DNA of 13,894 bases from Methylomarinum sp964474415 (GTDB taxonomy: Bacteria > Pseudomonadota > Gammaproteobacteria > Methylococcales > Methylomonadaceae), in contig CAYYSO010000060.1 in the NCBI GenBank assembly GCA_964474415.1, forward strand, positions 1 to 13,894. Direction: 5' to 3'. The stretch's first letter is position 1. Every line of letters starts with the position of its first letter. The notes beneath the pieces are model-generated. The model saw nothing but the letters and a program-made list of their open reading frames with translations, was not told the origin of the DNA and did not search any database. This document shows, piece after piece, positions 1-7,406 of the stretch. A program made the translations under genes and the position numbers.

Positions 1-2
1 AA

Positions 3-65
3 CAAATTGAAGCCGAAATGAGCAATTGGGCTAAAATGAGGGAAGCTAAACTGATACAGAAATAA
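3..65 (+). CDS. C-terminal end of an unidentified protein (partial)
   Basis: An open frame enters from the left edge and ends at TAA 63-65. It gives 20 residues, charged and with a helical look, containing EAEMSNWAKMREAKLIQK. It is too short to assign to a family. The downstream porin plus PstS-like pair is often accompanied by a sensor kinase or other signalling protein in related genomes, and an amphipathic helical tail would suit one, but that is a guess. It could also be chance, because 20 open codons are not significant alone. Confidence 0.35.
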   Translation, partial: QIEAEMSNWAKMREAKLIQK

Positions 66-84
66 TCAAGGCGGAAGCTATACT

Positions 85-151
85 AATCAGTAAATAGGAA
101 ATCAGTAAAATCCGACGAATGGACATCGTTTTTCTCATTGAAATATCAGTA
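85..151 (+). repeat. Short direct repeats ATCAGTA upstream of the first porin
   Basis: The 10-mer AATCAGTAAA occurs at 85-94 and again at 100-109, 15 bp apart. A third core, ATCAGTA, lies at 145-151 and runs into the porin start codon. Spaced direct repeats upstream of a gene can be binding sites for a response regulator, but the 10-mer is AT-rich and may be chance. No clear -35/-10 pair was found nearby. Confidence 0.25.
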
Positions 152-1212
152 TGCTTAAGCATTTAAAATTATTTTTTATTATGGCTCTGAAATATAGTTT
201 GCTTTTTTGTTATTCAGCGCTTGCCATGGCTGAACAAAGTATAGAGCCAAATTACCATTGGGGGCGAGGATTAAAAATCCCCGAAGCAAACCTGATCATT
301 GGGGGGTATGCCAATGCCAGCTATGAAAATTTTGAGCATAACCCCGATACCGCTGCAATTGATGACCTTAGTTTGTTTATTACCTGGAATCCCACTTCAA
401 GACTACATTTTTTTTCTGAACTTGAATTTGAAGATGCCGTAAGTACCGACAAAGTTAAATTTTCTGAACAAACATTTTTGGTGGAACGACTCTATGTAGA
501 TTTTCTGGTCAATGAAACTTTTAAGCTGCGCTTCGGGAAATTTTTAACTCCTGTGGGTATTTGGAATACTATTCATGCCGCGCCGCTGGTATGGACAACT
601 TCACGACCCTTGGTAACAGAGGGGTTTGTTTTTCCTGCTCATGCCAATGGTTTGATGGTCAATAGCAAATTTATTCTTAGTGATCATAATTTAGAGGTGT
701 CAGTTTATGTGGATGATTCACGGGATCTTGATCCACACAAAAACAAGACAGTCTTCAAAAATGCACTGGGAACACGGATTAATTACGAAATTTTTGACTA
801 TCTCCATGTTGGTTTTTCCTATCTTACATTCAAGAATCAAGCCATATTTAATCATTCTGACAGGAATCATTTGTTTGGCGTGGATTTTTTATGGAAAAAA
901 AAGGGTTTCGAAATACAATCGGAATTTATGTATCGTCATGCAGGAAAGCAGCAGGGTAATGAAACAGGTTTGTATTTGCAGGCAGTTGCACCTCTTGGAT
1001 ATCATTTTTCTGCTGTTGGGCGTTATGAATTCCTCAATGGCACACATCAGTTAAAGAATATTTCGGAGACCGGCACCATTAATTTAGGTGTTGCAGGCCT
1101 TGCCTGGCGACCATATTCACCACTGGTTATCAAAGCTGAATATCGCTTTGGGGGTAATAATTCATTAGTTGCTCCGGGTGGTTTTTTTACCTCTATTTCA
1201 ACATTTTTTTGA
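151..1212 (+). CDS. Outer-membrane beta-barrel porin-like protein
   Basis: A 353-residue protein with an N-terminal signal peptide: a hydrophobic stretch at about residues 7-24, with probable cleavage after Ala27 in LAMA|EQ. The mature part alternates short amphipathic strands (for example RLYVDFLV, KLRFGKFLTPVG at 125-136, ALGTRINYEIF) and ends in Phe-Phe. A C-terminal aromatic residue is typical of BAM-inserted outer-membrane barrels. The motif RFGKFLTPVG resembles the GKFxxPxG strand seen in OprO/OprP-like and related porins. The start at 151 is preferred over ATG 181 because it gives a normal-length signal peptide; no strong Shine-Dalgarno is seen for either. The gene is followed almost directly by a PstS-like binding protein, and this pairing suggests anion or phosphate handling or sensing. 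Substrate specificity cannot be read from the sequence. Confidence 0.8.
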   Translation: MLKHLKLFFIMALKYSLLFCYSALAMAEQSIEPNYHWGRGLKIPEANLIIGGYANASYENFEHNPDTAAIDDLSLFITWNPTSRLHFFSELEFEDAVSTDKVKFSEQTFLVERLYVDFLVNETFKLRFGKFLTPVGIWNTIHAAPLVWTTSRPLVTEGFVFPAHANGLMVNSKFILSDHNLEVSVYVDDSRDLDPHKNKTVFKNALGTRINYEIFDYLHVGFSYLTFKNQAIFNHSDRNHLFGVDFLWKKKGFEIQSEFMYRHAGKQQGNETGLYLQAVAPLGYHFSAVGRYEFLNGTHQLKNISETGTINLGVAGLAWRPYSPLVIKAEYRFGGNNSLVAPGGFFTSISTFF

Positions 1213-1214
1213 TC

Positions 1215-1700
1215 ATGTTGATGCGAATATTCATTCTGTCGATATTGTTAGTGTTGAGTGGGTCATCAACTTCTGTGGCTAGAGAGCTTCTGATTATCAC
1301 GGCAAAAGATTCTTCAGAAAAACATTTAAATAAAAAAAAGATCGCAAACATTTTCTTGCGTGAACAATTAATCAATCAACAAGGTGAACGATGGATTCCG
1401 GTCAATCTGAGTACTAATCATCCTTTACGAGTGGCATTTTCAGAAACACTTTTCGATCAACGCCCGGAAGAAATGGATAATTTCTGGAACATTAAATATT
1501 TTCAGGGCATCAGTCCTCCCTATGTAGTGAAATCACAGGAAGCTATGCTTCGCTTTGTAACATCTACGCCCAATGCGATTGGTTATATTTTTCCATGTTT
1601 TGTTAATGACAGCGTGAAAGTCATTTTCAAGTTAGTGTTAAAAACGAAAGTAAAGCTTAAGTCTAAATCCAGATATATATGTAATTACTATAGACGTTAG
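1215..1700 (+). CDS. Small PstS-like periplasmic substrate-binding protein
   Basis: A 161-residue protein with a signal peptide (hydrophobic residues 5-15, likely cleavage after SVA at residue 22). The body fits the short phosphate-ABC-transporter substrate-binding-like family: LNKKKIANIFLRE (about 38-50), then RWIPVNLS, then MDNFWNIKYFQGISPP (87-102), then TPNAIGYIF (118-126). These proteins consist of a single PBP-like unit and are often encoded beside porins or sensors, not beside pst permease genes; no permease is present here. The start is ATG 1215, 2 bases after the porin stop, so the two are probably translationally coupled; ATG 1221 is also possible. An in-frame TTG at 1209 would overlap the porin stop and is less likely. 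The C-terminal 21 residues or so (from VLKTKVKLKSK) are very basic and extend past where family members normally end, which suggests that an ancestral stop was lost or a frameshift occurred. Confidence 0.7.
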   Translation: MLMRIFILSILLVLSGSSTSVARELLIITAKDSSEKHLNKKKIANIFLREQLINQQGERWIPVNLSTNHPLRVAFSETLFDQRPEEMDNFWNIKYFQGISPPYVVKSQEAMLRFVTSTPNAIGYIFPCFVNDSVKVIFKLVLKTKVKLKSKSRYICNYYRR

Positions 1701-1709
1701 TTATGCGCA

Positions 1710-1959
1710 AACTTTGTCAGACATAAATATCCCTTTCATACCTTATTTGCACTCTTTCCGGTTTTGATAATAAGACGAGAACTAAGACAATAAAATTAAT
1801 ATCATTAATACAATAGGTTACAAAAAAAATGGAAATATGGCACTAAAAATGCTGTTTACTGTAAACCAATATCAATTTTGCGTGCAGTAAGAGTAGGTCA
1901 TTGACTTTTTTGGATTTACATATTTTGCTTAAGAATATGCATAAAATAACTTTGTCAGA
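1710..1959 (+). repeat. 12-bp direct repeat pair AACTTTGTCAGA
   Basis: The identical 12-mer occurs at 1710-1721 and 1948-1959, 238 bp apart, each copy a short distance after a TATGC (1702-1706 and 1937-1941). It could be a target-site duplication around an old insertion, or two operator copies. The sequence between holds no gene and no visible terminal inverted repeats. Confidence 0.3.
1854..1866. promoter_or_regulatory. Perfect 13-bp palindrome GTTTACTGTAAAC, possible operator
   Basis: GTTTAC and GTAAAC are exact inverted copies around a single central T. A short perfect dyad in an AT-rich intergenic region upstream of an operon is the usual shape of a dimeric repressor site. No regulator gene is present in the window, so its owner is unknown and the function is inferred from symmetry only. 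Confidence 0.25.
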
Positions 1960-1970
1960 TTCGTATAGGG

Positions 1971-2010
1971 CAGGTGCGGATTTATCCGCGTAGTGCGAAT
2001 GAATTCGTAC
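1971..2010. repeat. REP-like palindromic doublet
   Basis: Two adjacent imperfect palindromes share one design. Unit 1 (1974-1990) reads GTGCGGATTTATCCGCG, with arms GCGGAT and ATCCGC. Unit 2 (1993-2010) reads GTGCGAATGAATTCGTAC, with arms GTGCGAAT and ATTCGTAC that pair with one G-T wobble. They align to each other as GTGCGxATnnATxCG. A preceding GGCAG followed by GTGCGGAT is reminiscent of the GTAGGxGCG heads of Pseudomonas-type REP elements. The in-frame GTG at 1993 lies inside unit 2, so it is unlikely to be the start of the following gene. Confidence 0.55.
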
Positions 2011-2139
2011 TTAACAGTTACCTTACATCCTTATGCAAGCATATTGCGTACTTTATTATTCAATGCTTTTTTATGTATAACAAACATAAAAGTTTTGAAT
2101 TTTAATCATCTTTATTACCTTTTTAGTGGGATCAGCATT

Positions 2140-3234
2140 ATGTTAGCTACAAAAATAAATTCCAGCTTTGCTTCTTTTAAAACAAAAGATATGAAAATGG
2201 AGATCAGTTCCTTCGAGGAAAAATATTTGCACATAGCCAAGGCAGCCTACAGTATGCGGCGTATACCTAAGCAGGTGATGAAAACTCTGATTACAGGCGA
2301 TGTAAATCCAAGGGCGGGCGACCTAGTCCTGGCTGAAGTTATAAATATACGGCAGCATAAGCGGATAGAGCTGGCCTGCGGTCGGCGTGCACATTTACAC
2401 AATGGGGATTATATTATTCTTTGTTACGGTAATCGTTATGCCCCGGATCAATTTGAAGCCTATTTGCCGGAAGATCTGGGTATATGTCATATGGTGGCTG
2501 CAGGTGGTGTAGCAGCCAGGGTTAAAACCAAACACAATAGTATAAAATCCGCCACAGAAATAAAACCCGTCGGCTTGATTGGTGATGATTTGGGAAAACC
2601 GCTTAATATAAAAGACTGGGCAATTTCGCAGACTGAATTACCAGCTGCTGTACCTGAGATTTTTGTGGTTGTTGGTACTTCAATGAATGCAGGAAAAACG
2701 ACTACAGCTGCACATTTAATCAAAGGATTGACTCGAGCCGGAAACAAAGTTGGTGCGGCAAAACTAACTGGAACAGGTGCTGGGCTTGATGTCTGGTTAA
2801 TGAAAGATAGTGGTGTCTATAAAGTGTTGGATTTTACCGATGCAGGTTATGTCTCAACTTTCTGCTTGCCTTTAAATACACTGGAAAATATCTTTGAAAC
2901 TTTGTTGGCCGCCTTGTGTGATGGCGGTGTTGACAGCATCGTTTTTGAGATAGCTGATGGTTTAATACAACAAGAAACATCTGCGCTGTTAAATAGTGAA
3001 AGTTTTACCCGTTATATTAATACTTTAATTTTTGCTGCGCAGGATGCAATGGGCGCAAAGGCAGGCGTTGATTGGCTAAAAAATAGAAATTTGCCGATAA
3101 AAGCTGTTTCCGGCGCGTTAACTGCCTCACCTATGGCGGCTGAAGAAGCTCGGAAAATAATTGATTTACCGGTGCTGGATTTAGGCATGTTGTCATCGCC
3201 TGATATCGAACAAACTTTTTGTCAGCTGGTTTAA
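2140..3234 (+). CDS. DUF1611-like P-loop NTPase
   Basis: A 364-residue protein if it starts at ATG 2140, which has GTGGGA 8 bases upstream. The open frame extends back to GTG 1993, but that would begin inside a REP-like repeat and add a poorly conserved-looking leader; ATG 2191 and 2197 are alternatives. The N-terminal part (about residues 30-165) is beta-rich, with GDLVLAEVINIRQHKR, CGRRAHLHNGDYIILCYGNR and MVAAGGVAARV. The C-terminal part is a nucleotide-binding domain: Walker A GTSMNAGKT at 179-187, then AKLTGTGAGLDVWLMKD, DFTDAGYVSTF, and a Walker B-like strand SIVFEIADG at 266-274. This resembles DUF1611-type proteins, a family that includes DgcN of D-glutamate catabolism, but the match is distant and no reaction can be assigned. 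No signal peptide is seen with the 2140 start, so it is probably cytoplasmic. It is first gene of a tight operon with an ABC exporter 6 bp downstream. Confidence 0.75.
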   Translation: MLATKINSSFASFKTKDMKMEISSFEEKYLHIAKAAYSMRRIPKQVMKTLITGDVNPRAGDLVLAEVINIRQHKRIELACGRRAHLHNGDYIILCYGNRYAPDQFEAYLPEDLGICHMVAAGGVAARVKTKHNSIKSATEIKPVGLIGDDLGKPLNIKDWAISQTELPAAVPEIFVVVGTSMNAGKTTTAAHLIKGLTRAGNKVGAAKLTGTGAGLDVWLMKDSGVYKVLDFTDAGYVSTFCLPLNTLENIFETLLAALCDGGVDSIVFEIADGLIQQETSALLNSESFTRYINTLIFAAQDAMGAKAGVDWLKNRNLPIKAVSGALTASPMAAEEARKIIDLPVLDLGMLSSPDIEQTFCQLV

Positions 3235-3240
3235 ATACCA

Positions 3241-4947
3241 ATGGGTTACGAAATCCCTAAGATTTTAACCGACAAACGAAGATGGTTATTATTGCGCCTG
3301 GTTATCATCGGGATGGCTCAGGCGGGTATTGCTATTATTTCTGTTTTAATTGTTCGCTATTTATTTGATCAGATAAGCACTAATCCCGGAGATTCCTTTG
3401 AACATGATTTACTGATATTTTCTGTTGTTATACTAATATTGACGTTATTTAATGCCTGGCTGAAAATGGCTGAACGGGTTGAATCCGAAAGAATGGGGCA
3501 GGATTATATTTACGATTTACGCCTTATTCTTTATGAAAGATTGGTTTCTTTGCCTTCCAGAACCATACAGGGACGAGGAAAAGGTGGGCTGATGCTGCGT
3601 TTTATGGGGGATTTAACCGCTCTCAGACAATGGATAAGTCTGGGTGTGGCCAGATTGACTGTCGCCTGTGTCACAACTGTTTGTGTGTTGGTCGCACTGG
3701 CTATGATTGATTGGCTGCTGGCTGCCTATACGACGGTGGTACTTGGAATAGCTGTTATTACCGTTTTATATCTCAGTCCGCAACTGGAAGAAGCAGCCAA
3801 AGATGTGCGTAGACGTCGAACTTATCTGGCGAATAACATCAATGAAAAAATTTCCTCAATTGCTGTAGTACAAATTTTTAATCAGCATCATCGGGAACAA
3901 CGGCGCATCAGGCGACAAAGCTTGCGCCTGCAGAATGCCAGTCTGGATCGTGCTGCTATTGTTGGCAAATTACGGGGCATTGCAGAAGCAACTACCGCAA
4001 TTACCACATTCGGCGTATTAATCCTGGGGTGTTTTGAGGTTGTAAATGGAGCTACAACGCCCGGTTCAGTGGTCGCAGCCATGACTTTTATTGGCTTTCT
4101 TGCTCCTTCATTAAAAGACCTGGGTCGCGTCCATGAATATTGGAAAAGTTCAACTGTCTCGGTCGCCAAAATAGAGAGTTTTCTGGAAATACCCAGCTTG
4201 GTTGAAGAGGCTGATAATGCGGTGGAACTCAGTGTCGGGGAAGGGCGATTGGTATTTAAAAATGTCAGTTTCAATAATGTACTGAAAAATTTTTCCTATA
4301 CTTTCGAAGCGGGAAAGGTCATTGCCATAGTGGGTCCCAATGGCGCCGGGAAATCCACGCTACTCTCTCTTGCTACACGGCTTATTGATCCCGATCAAGG
4401 CAGCATACTGATCGATACCATGGATATCAAAAAGGCAACACTGACATCGGTTCGTGACACTGTCGGCCTGGTGAGTCCCGATCTGCCTTTATTGCGAGGC
4501 ACTATCGATAAGAATTTACGTTACCGCTGGCGTCGTGCTCCTGAAACTGAAATCACCCGGATAAAAAAATTGTGTCAAATAGATACTATGTTATCTGATC
4601 TTGCTGATGGCGACCGGACTCGTATTCAGGATGGTGGAAAAAATCTTTCTTTTGGTCAACAACAGAGAATTGCTCTTGCCAGAACACTATTAGGTAATCC
4701 TGAAATATTATTGTTGGATGAAGCGGATGCTAATCTGGATCCCAAATCCAGCAAGATACTGGATACCATCATCGAACAATTTTCCGGCACTGTTTTATTG
4801 GTGACACATAGAATGGATCGCCTTTACAGTGCTGACCGGATTATTTATTTAAGTAATGGCACCCTTGTAGAACAAGGCACTCCAGAACAATTATTAAACA
4901 GTGAATCGTTAACCCGGAAGTTGTTTCAACAGAGTCTGGCCTCATGA
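3241..4947 (+). CDS. ABC transporter, fused permease and ATPase (half-size exporter)
   Basis: A 568-residue half-transporter expected to work as a homodimer in the inner membrane. The N-terminal half has about six hydrophobic segments (near residues 14-43, 55-75, two in 139-180, two in 246-290), as in type IV ABC exporters. The ATPase domain has Walker A GPNGAGKS at 365-372, signature LSFGQ at 469-473, Walker B ILLLDE at 489-494 with catalytic Glu494, a D-loop ANLD at 497-500 and switch His523. The Q-loop is atypical: GLVSPDLPLLRGTI stands where most exporters have a VxQD segment, so the usual Gln appears to be replaced. ATG 3241 begins 6 bp after the NTPase stop, and the gene's own stop overlaps the hydrolase start. 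Exporters of this fold move lipids, peptides, drugs or metabolites; the cargo is unknown but is plausibly made or processed by the flanking enzymes. Confidence 0.88.
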   Translation: MGYEIPKILTDKRRWLLLRLVIIGMAQAGIAIISVLIVRYLFDQISTNPGDSFEHDLLIFSVVILILTLFNAWLKMAERVESERMGQDYIYDLRLILYERLVSLPSRTIQGRGKGGLMLRFMGDLTALRQWISLGVARLTVACVTTVCVLVALAMIDWLLAAYTTVVLGIAVITVLYLSPQLEEAAKDVRRRRTYLANNINEKISSIAVVQIFNQHHREQRRIRRQSLRLQNASLDRAAIVGKLRGIAEATTAITTFGVLILGCFEVVNGATTPGSVVAAMTFIGFLAPSLKDLGRVHEYWKSSTVSVAKIESFLEIPSLVEEADNAVELSVGEGRLVFKNVSFNNVLKNFSYTFEAGKVIAIVGPNGAGKSTLLSLATRLIDPDQGSILIDTMDIKKATLTSVRDTVGLVSPDLPLLRGTIDKNLRYRWRRAPETEITRIKKLCQIDTMLSDLADGDRTRIQDGGKNLSFGQQQRIALARTLLGNPEILLLDEADANLDPKSSKILDTIIEQFSGTVLLVTHRMDRLYSADRIIYLSNGTLVEQGTPEQLLNSESLTRKLFQQSLAS

Positions 4948-5807
4948 ATCTGAAACAAATCAATATTGAACAACGTGATTACCCGATCATGTATGCAAAC
5001 TTTCAAAATACCTTGGGCAAGGGCGAAATACACTGTCTGCATTTAAGCTCTGATCCGGAACAGGTTTATTTTCTCTATTTACCGTTGAATTTTAATGAAG
5101 ATTCAGAGGTTTTTGTTTCCGTTCACGGTATTTCCAGAAATGCTGAACAACATATTTATCGAAATATAAGGCGTGCGGAAAAACGTAATGTCATCATTGT
5201 AGCGCCATTATTTTCGGAACAAAGATTTCCTGATTATCAACGTTTGGGAAGATTGAGGCATGGGCTTCGCGCTGATTTGAAGTTGCTGGAAATATTGGAT
5301 GAAATAAAGGATATGACACACATTAAAGCGCAACGGTTCTATCTGTTTGGCTATTCCGGTGGCGGTCAGTTCGTACACAGATTTGCCATGGCGCATCCTG
5401 ATAAAGTAGCCAAAGTAGCCATTGGCGCGGCTGGATGGTATACCCCGCCCAATGTATCACGCCGTTTTCCCCATGGATTGCGAACTGATTCCTTATTACC
5501 GGACTTAAATTTTGATTTGCAAAAAATACTTAATATTCCCGCTTGTGTATTGGTAGGTGAATTAGATAACGAAGCAGATGAACAACTAAGGCAATCAGCT
5601 AAGGTAATTCAACGGCAGGGGAGGGATCGAATTGAAAGAGGTCAAAACTGGATCGCTAAAATGCAAAAAAAAGCGTTGCAATATAATCAGCAAACAGACT
5701 ATGAATTTCATCTTTTGCAGAATGCGGGACATTCGTACAGGCAATGTATGCGTGATGGAAAAATGGGCGGCATTGTGTTCAGGTTCTTATTTGGCAGGAT
5801 TGGCTGA
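4944..5807 (+). CDS. Alpha/beta hydrolase, cytoplasmic
   Basis: A 287-residue protein with the alpha/beta-hydrolase layout. An HG oxyanion motif (His61-Gly62, in FVSVHGISRN) is followed by the nucleophile elbow GYSGGG with Ser138. The acid is probably Asp208 in VGELDNE, and the catalytic His is His263 in NAGHSY. No signal peptide or membrane segment is visible, so it acts in the cytoplasm as an esterase, amidase, thioesterase or small peptidase; the sequence does not say which. The start ATG overlaps the stop of the ABC gene in an ATGA, a standard sign of translational coupling. Its place behind a P-loop NTPase and an exporter suggests a role on the same substrate, perhaps releasing or detoxifying a product. 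That functional link is inference from gene order. Confidence 0.82.
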   Translation: MNLKQINIEQRDYPIMYANFQNTLGKGEIHCLHLSSDPEQVYFLYLPLNFNEDSEVFVSVHGISRNAEQHIYRNIRRAEKRNVIIVAPLFSEQRFPDYQRLGRLRHGLRADLKLLEILDEIKDMTHIKAQRFYLFGYSGGGQFVHRFAMAHPDKVAKVAIGAAGWYTPPNVSRRFPHGLRTDSLLPDLNFDLQKILNIPACVLVGELDNEADEQLRQSAKVIQRQGRDRIERGQNWIAKMQKKALQYNQQTDYEFHLLQNAGHSYRQCMRDGKMGGIVFRFLFGRIG

Positions 5808-5863
5808 ATAGTATTTGATTCGCTTTTATCACTTCTTTAATAATTAAATAAACTATATTGTTT

Positions 5864-7231
5864 ATGGTGTTTTTGAAAAAATCGGCTAAGGCCGGCCCTT
5901 TTGCATCTTTGCTTTTTGGCGTTATTTTTTTTAATCCAGTACAGGTTTACGGAAAAACAGATATAACAGTCGATGAATTATATAGACTTGCTCTTGAGCA
6001 AAAAAAACAGCTGGCTATGCAACAGCAGCAAATAAAAGCTTTGCAAACATTGGTATCACAGCAACAACAGCAATTGAGTAAGAATAATAAAATTAATAAA
6101 TACCCGGGTAAAAGAAAAAAACGCAGTGGTGTAAAAGTCAGTATTAATCAACATGGATTGAGAGCCAAAACCCGTGATGGCAATTTTGCTATGAAGATAG
6201 GTGGCAGAATACAAATGGATGGCGCTTATTATAATGACAAGATAACACCTATGGGCAATGGCTTGGCTTTGCGCAGAGCGCGAATCAATGTTTCCGGTAA
6301 ATTATTCAGGGACTGGGGCTATTTTTCCTCGGTTGATTTTGCCAAAAAGGATAAGGCCGGTGTCAGAGGCATGTATCTGAACTATAAAGGCTGGAAAGAT
6401 TACGCGATCAAATTCGGCCAGTTTCAGGAGCCTTTCAGTCTGGAAGGTATGAACAGCTCGAATACCATAACATTCATGGAAAGAGGATTGCCTTATGTCT
6501 TCGCCCCAGATTATCATTTGGGCGCCAGCCTCAGTCATTTTGGTAATTGGTGGCAAGCTTCTGCTGGTATTTTTGGCGAAGCCATTCAAACCAAGAAGGA
6601 TAATATTGATGACGGTTGGGGGGGGGCTGGACGAGTGACTTTTGCCCCCTGGCATCAAGATGACAGAGTATTGCATGTTGGTGCTTCTGCAGAATATAGA
6701 GTACCTAATACCGCTAAAACGGTTCGCTATCGTTATCGTCCTGAATCCTGGGTAACTAATGTCAAATTGGTCGATACAGGAAAGGTTTTAAATGTCGATA
6801 ATACTTTAAAAATGGCGGCAGAACTGGCTTTTGTTGATGGCCCATTTTCCTTGCAGGGTGAATATGTCCATGATATGGTGCAGCGTAGCAATACATCAAA
6901 TCTGCAATTTAACGGTTGGTATGCCTATGCAAGCTGGTTCTTAACCGGAGAATCAAGACCCTATAACGTCAAAAAAGGCAGTTTTACCGCAGTTGACCCA
7001 ATCAGCGGATACGGCGCCTGGGAATTGGGCTTGAGATTCAGCTCATTGGATTTAACTGATAAAGATATTACCGGCGGCCGTGAACAGGATATTACTGTCG
7101 GTCTTAACTGGTACGCCAACAGCAATATTCGTTTTATGGCCAATTATGTCCGCGTGAATACCCATCCGAACAGAAAAGGTTTCAATGATGATCCGGATAT
7201 TCTTCAATTTCGTGGACAGATCTTTTTTTGA
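5864..7231 (+). CDS. OprO/OprP-family porin with Gln-rich N-terminal coiled coil
   Basis: A 455-residue outer-membrane protein. ATG 5864 is chosen over an in-frame TTG at 5858; the ribosome binding site is weak in either case. A signal peptide (hydrophobic residues 11-25) ends near VYG at 28-30. Residues about 36-73 form a Gln-rich coiled coil (EQKKQLAMQQQQIKALQ, then a VSQQQQQLS stretch), followed by a very basic linker PGKRKKR. The barrel starts at about 108 with FAMKIGGRIQMDGAYY and shows LRRARINVSGKLFRDWGYF and the highly typical GQFQEPFSLEGMNSS at 185-199. The protein ends FRGQIFF with a C-terminal Phe. This is the phosphate-selective porin O/P family. OprP and OprO of Pseudomonas are trimeric anion channels, but many family members have no proven phosphate selectivity. 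N-terminal coiled coils in porins can trimerise or contact peptidoglycan. The gene begins 56 bp after the hydrolase, so it may have its own promoter. Confidence 0.88.
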   Translation: MVFLKKSAKAGPFASLLFGVIFFNPVQVYGKTDITVDELYRLALEQKKQLAMQQQQIKALQTLVSQQQQQLSKNNKINKYPGKRKKRSGVKVSINQHGLRAKTRDGNFAMKIGGRIQMDGAYYNDKITPMGNGLALRRARINVSGKLFRDWGYFSSVDFAKKDKAGVRGMYLNYKGWKDYAIKFGQFQEPFSLEGMNSSNTITFMERGLPYVFAPDYHLGASLSHFGNWWQASAGIFGEAIQTKKDNIDDGWGGAGRVTFAPWHQDDRVLHVGASAEYRVPNTAKTVRYRYRPESWVTNVKLVDTGKVLNVDNTLKMAAELAFVDGPFSLQGEYVHDMVQRSNTSNLQFNGWYAYASWFLTGESRPYNVKKGSFTAVDPISGYGAWELGLRFSSLDLTDKDITGGREQDITVGLNWYANSNIRFMANYVRVNTHPNRKGFNDDPDILQFRGQIFF

Positions 7232-7406
7232 GAAGCGTACAGATACCAGAAGATCTTTTGTTTCATCATAACGATCATGAAAATGCTTCCATCACCCCGG
7301 AAAATGAAAATGAGTCGTTTGAGGCTTCGGTTATCTGATTTAAACAATCTGTAACTGTTCAGCGTATATACGTATTTAATATAATACCAGTCACTTACTC
7401 CAGAAG

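Larger units (their letters stand above)
1701..2139. other. Gene-free stretch with regulatory and repeat signals
   Basis: No convincing coding sequence lies in these 439 bp, although the downstream frame stays open back to GTG 1993. It is AT-rich and contains a 12-bp direct repeat (AACTTTGTCAGA at 1710-1721 and 1948-1959), a perfect palindrome at 1854-1866 and a REP-like doublet at about 1971-2010. TTGACT at 1901-1906 looks like a -35 box but has no good -10 at normal spacing. The promoter of the three-gene operon that follows is expected here. I see no clear hairpin plus T-run terminator after the PstS-like gene. Confidence 0.6.

Noticed and set aside
112..136. Possible terminator ACGAATG ... 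CATCGTTTTT before the first porin
   Set aside because: The complementary arms leave a loop of about two bases with a bulge; not a stable hairpin.
1993..2139. N-terminal extension of the DUF1611-like protein from GTG 1993
   Set aside because: The start lies in a REP-like palindrome, and the 49 extra residues show no conserved motif; ATG 2140 has a better ribosome binding site.
7218..7260. Possible terminator after the OprO/P-like porin (AGATCTT ... AAGATCT then TTT)
   Set aside because: Only a 7-bp AT-rich stem with a 25-base loop and a three-T tail; too weak for a rho-independent terminator.
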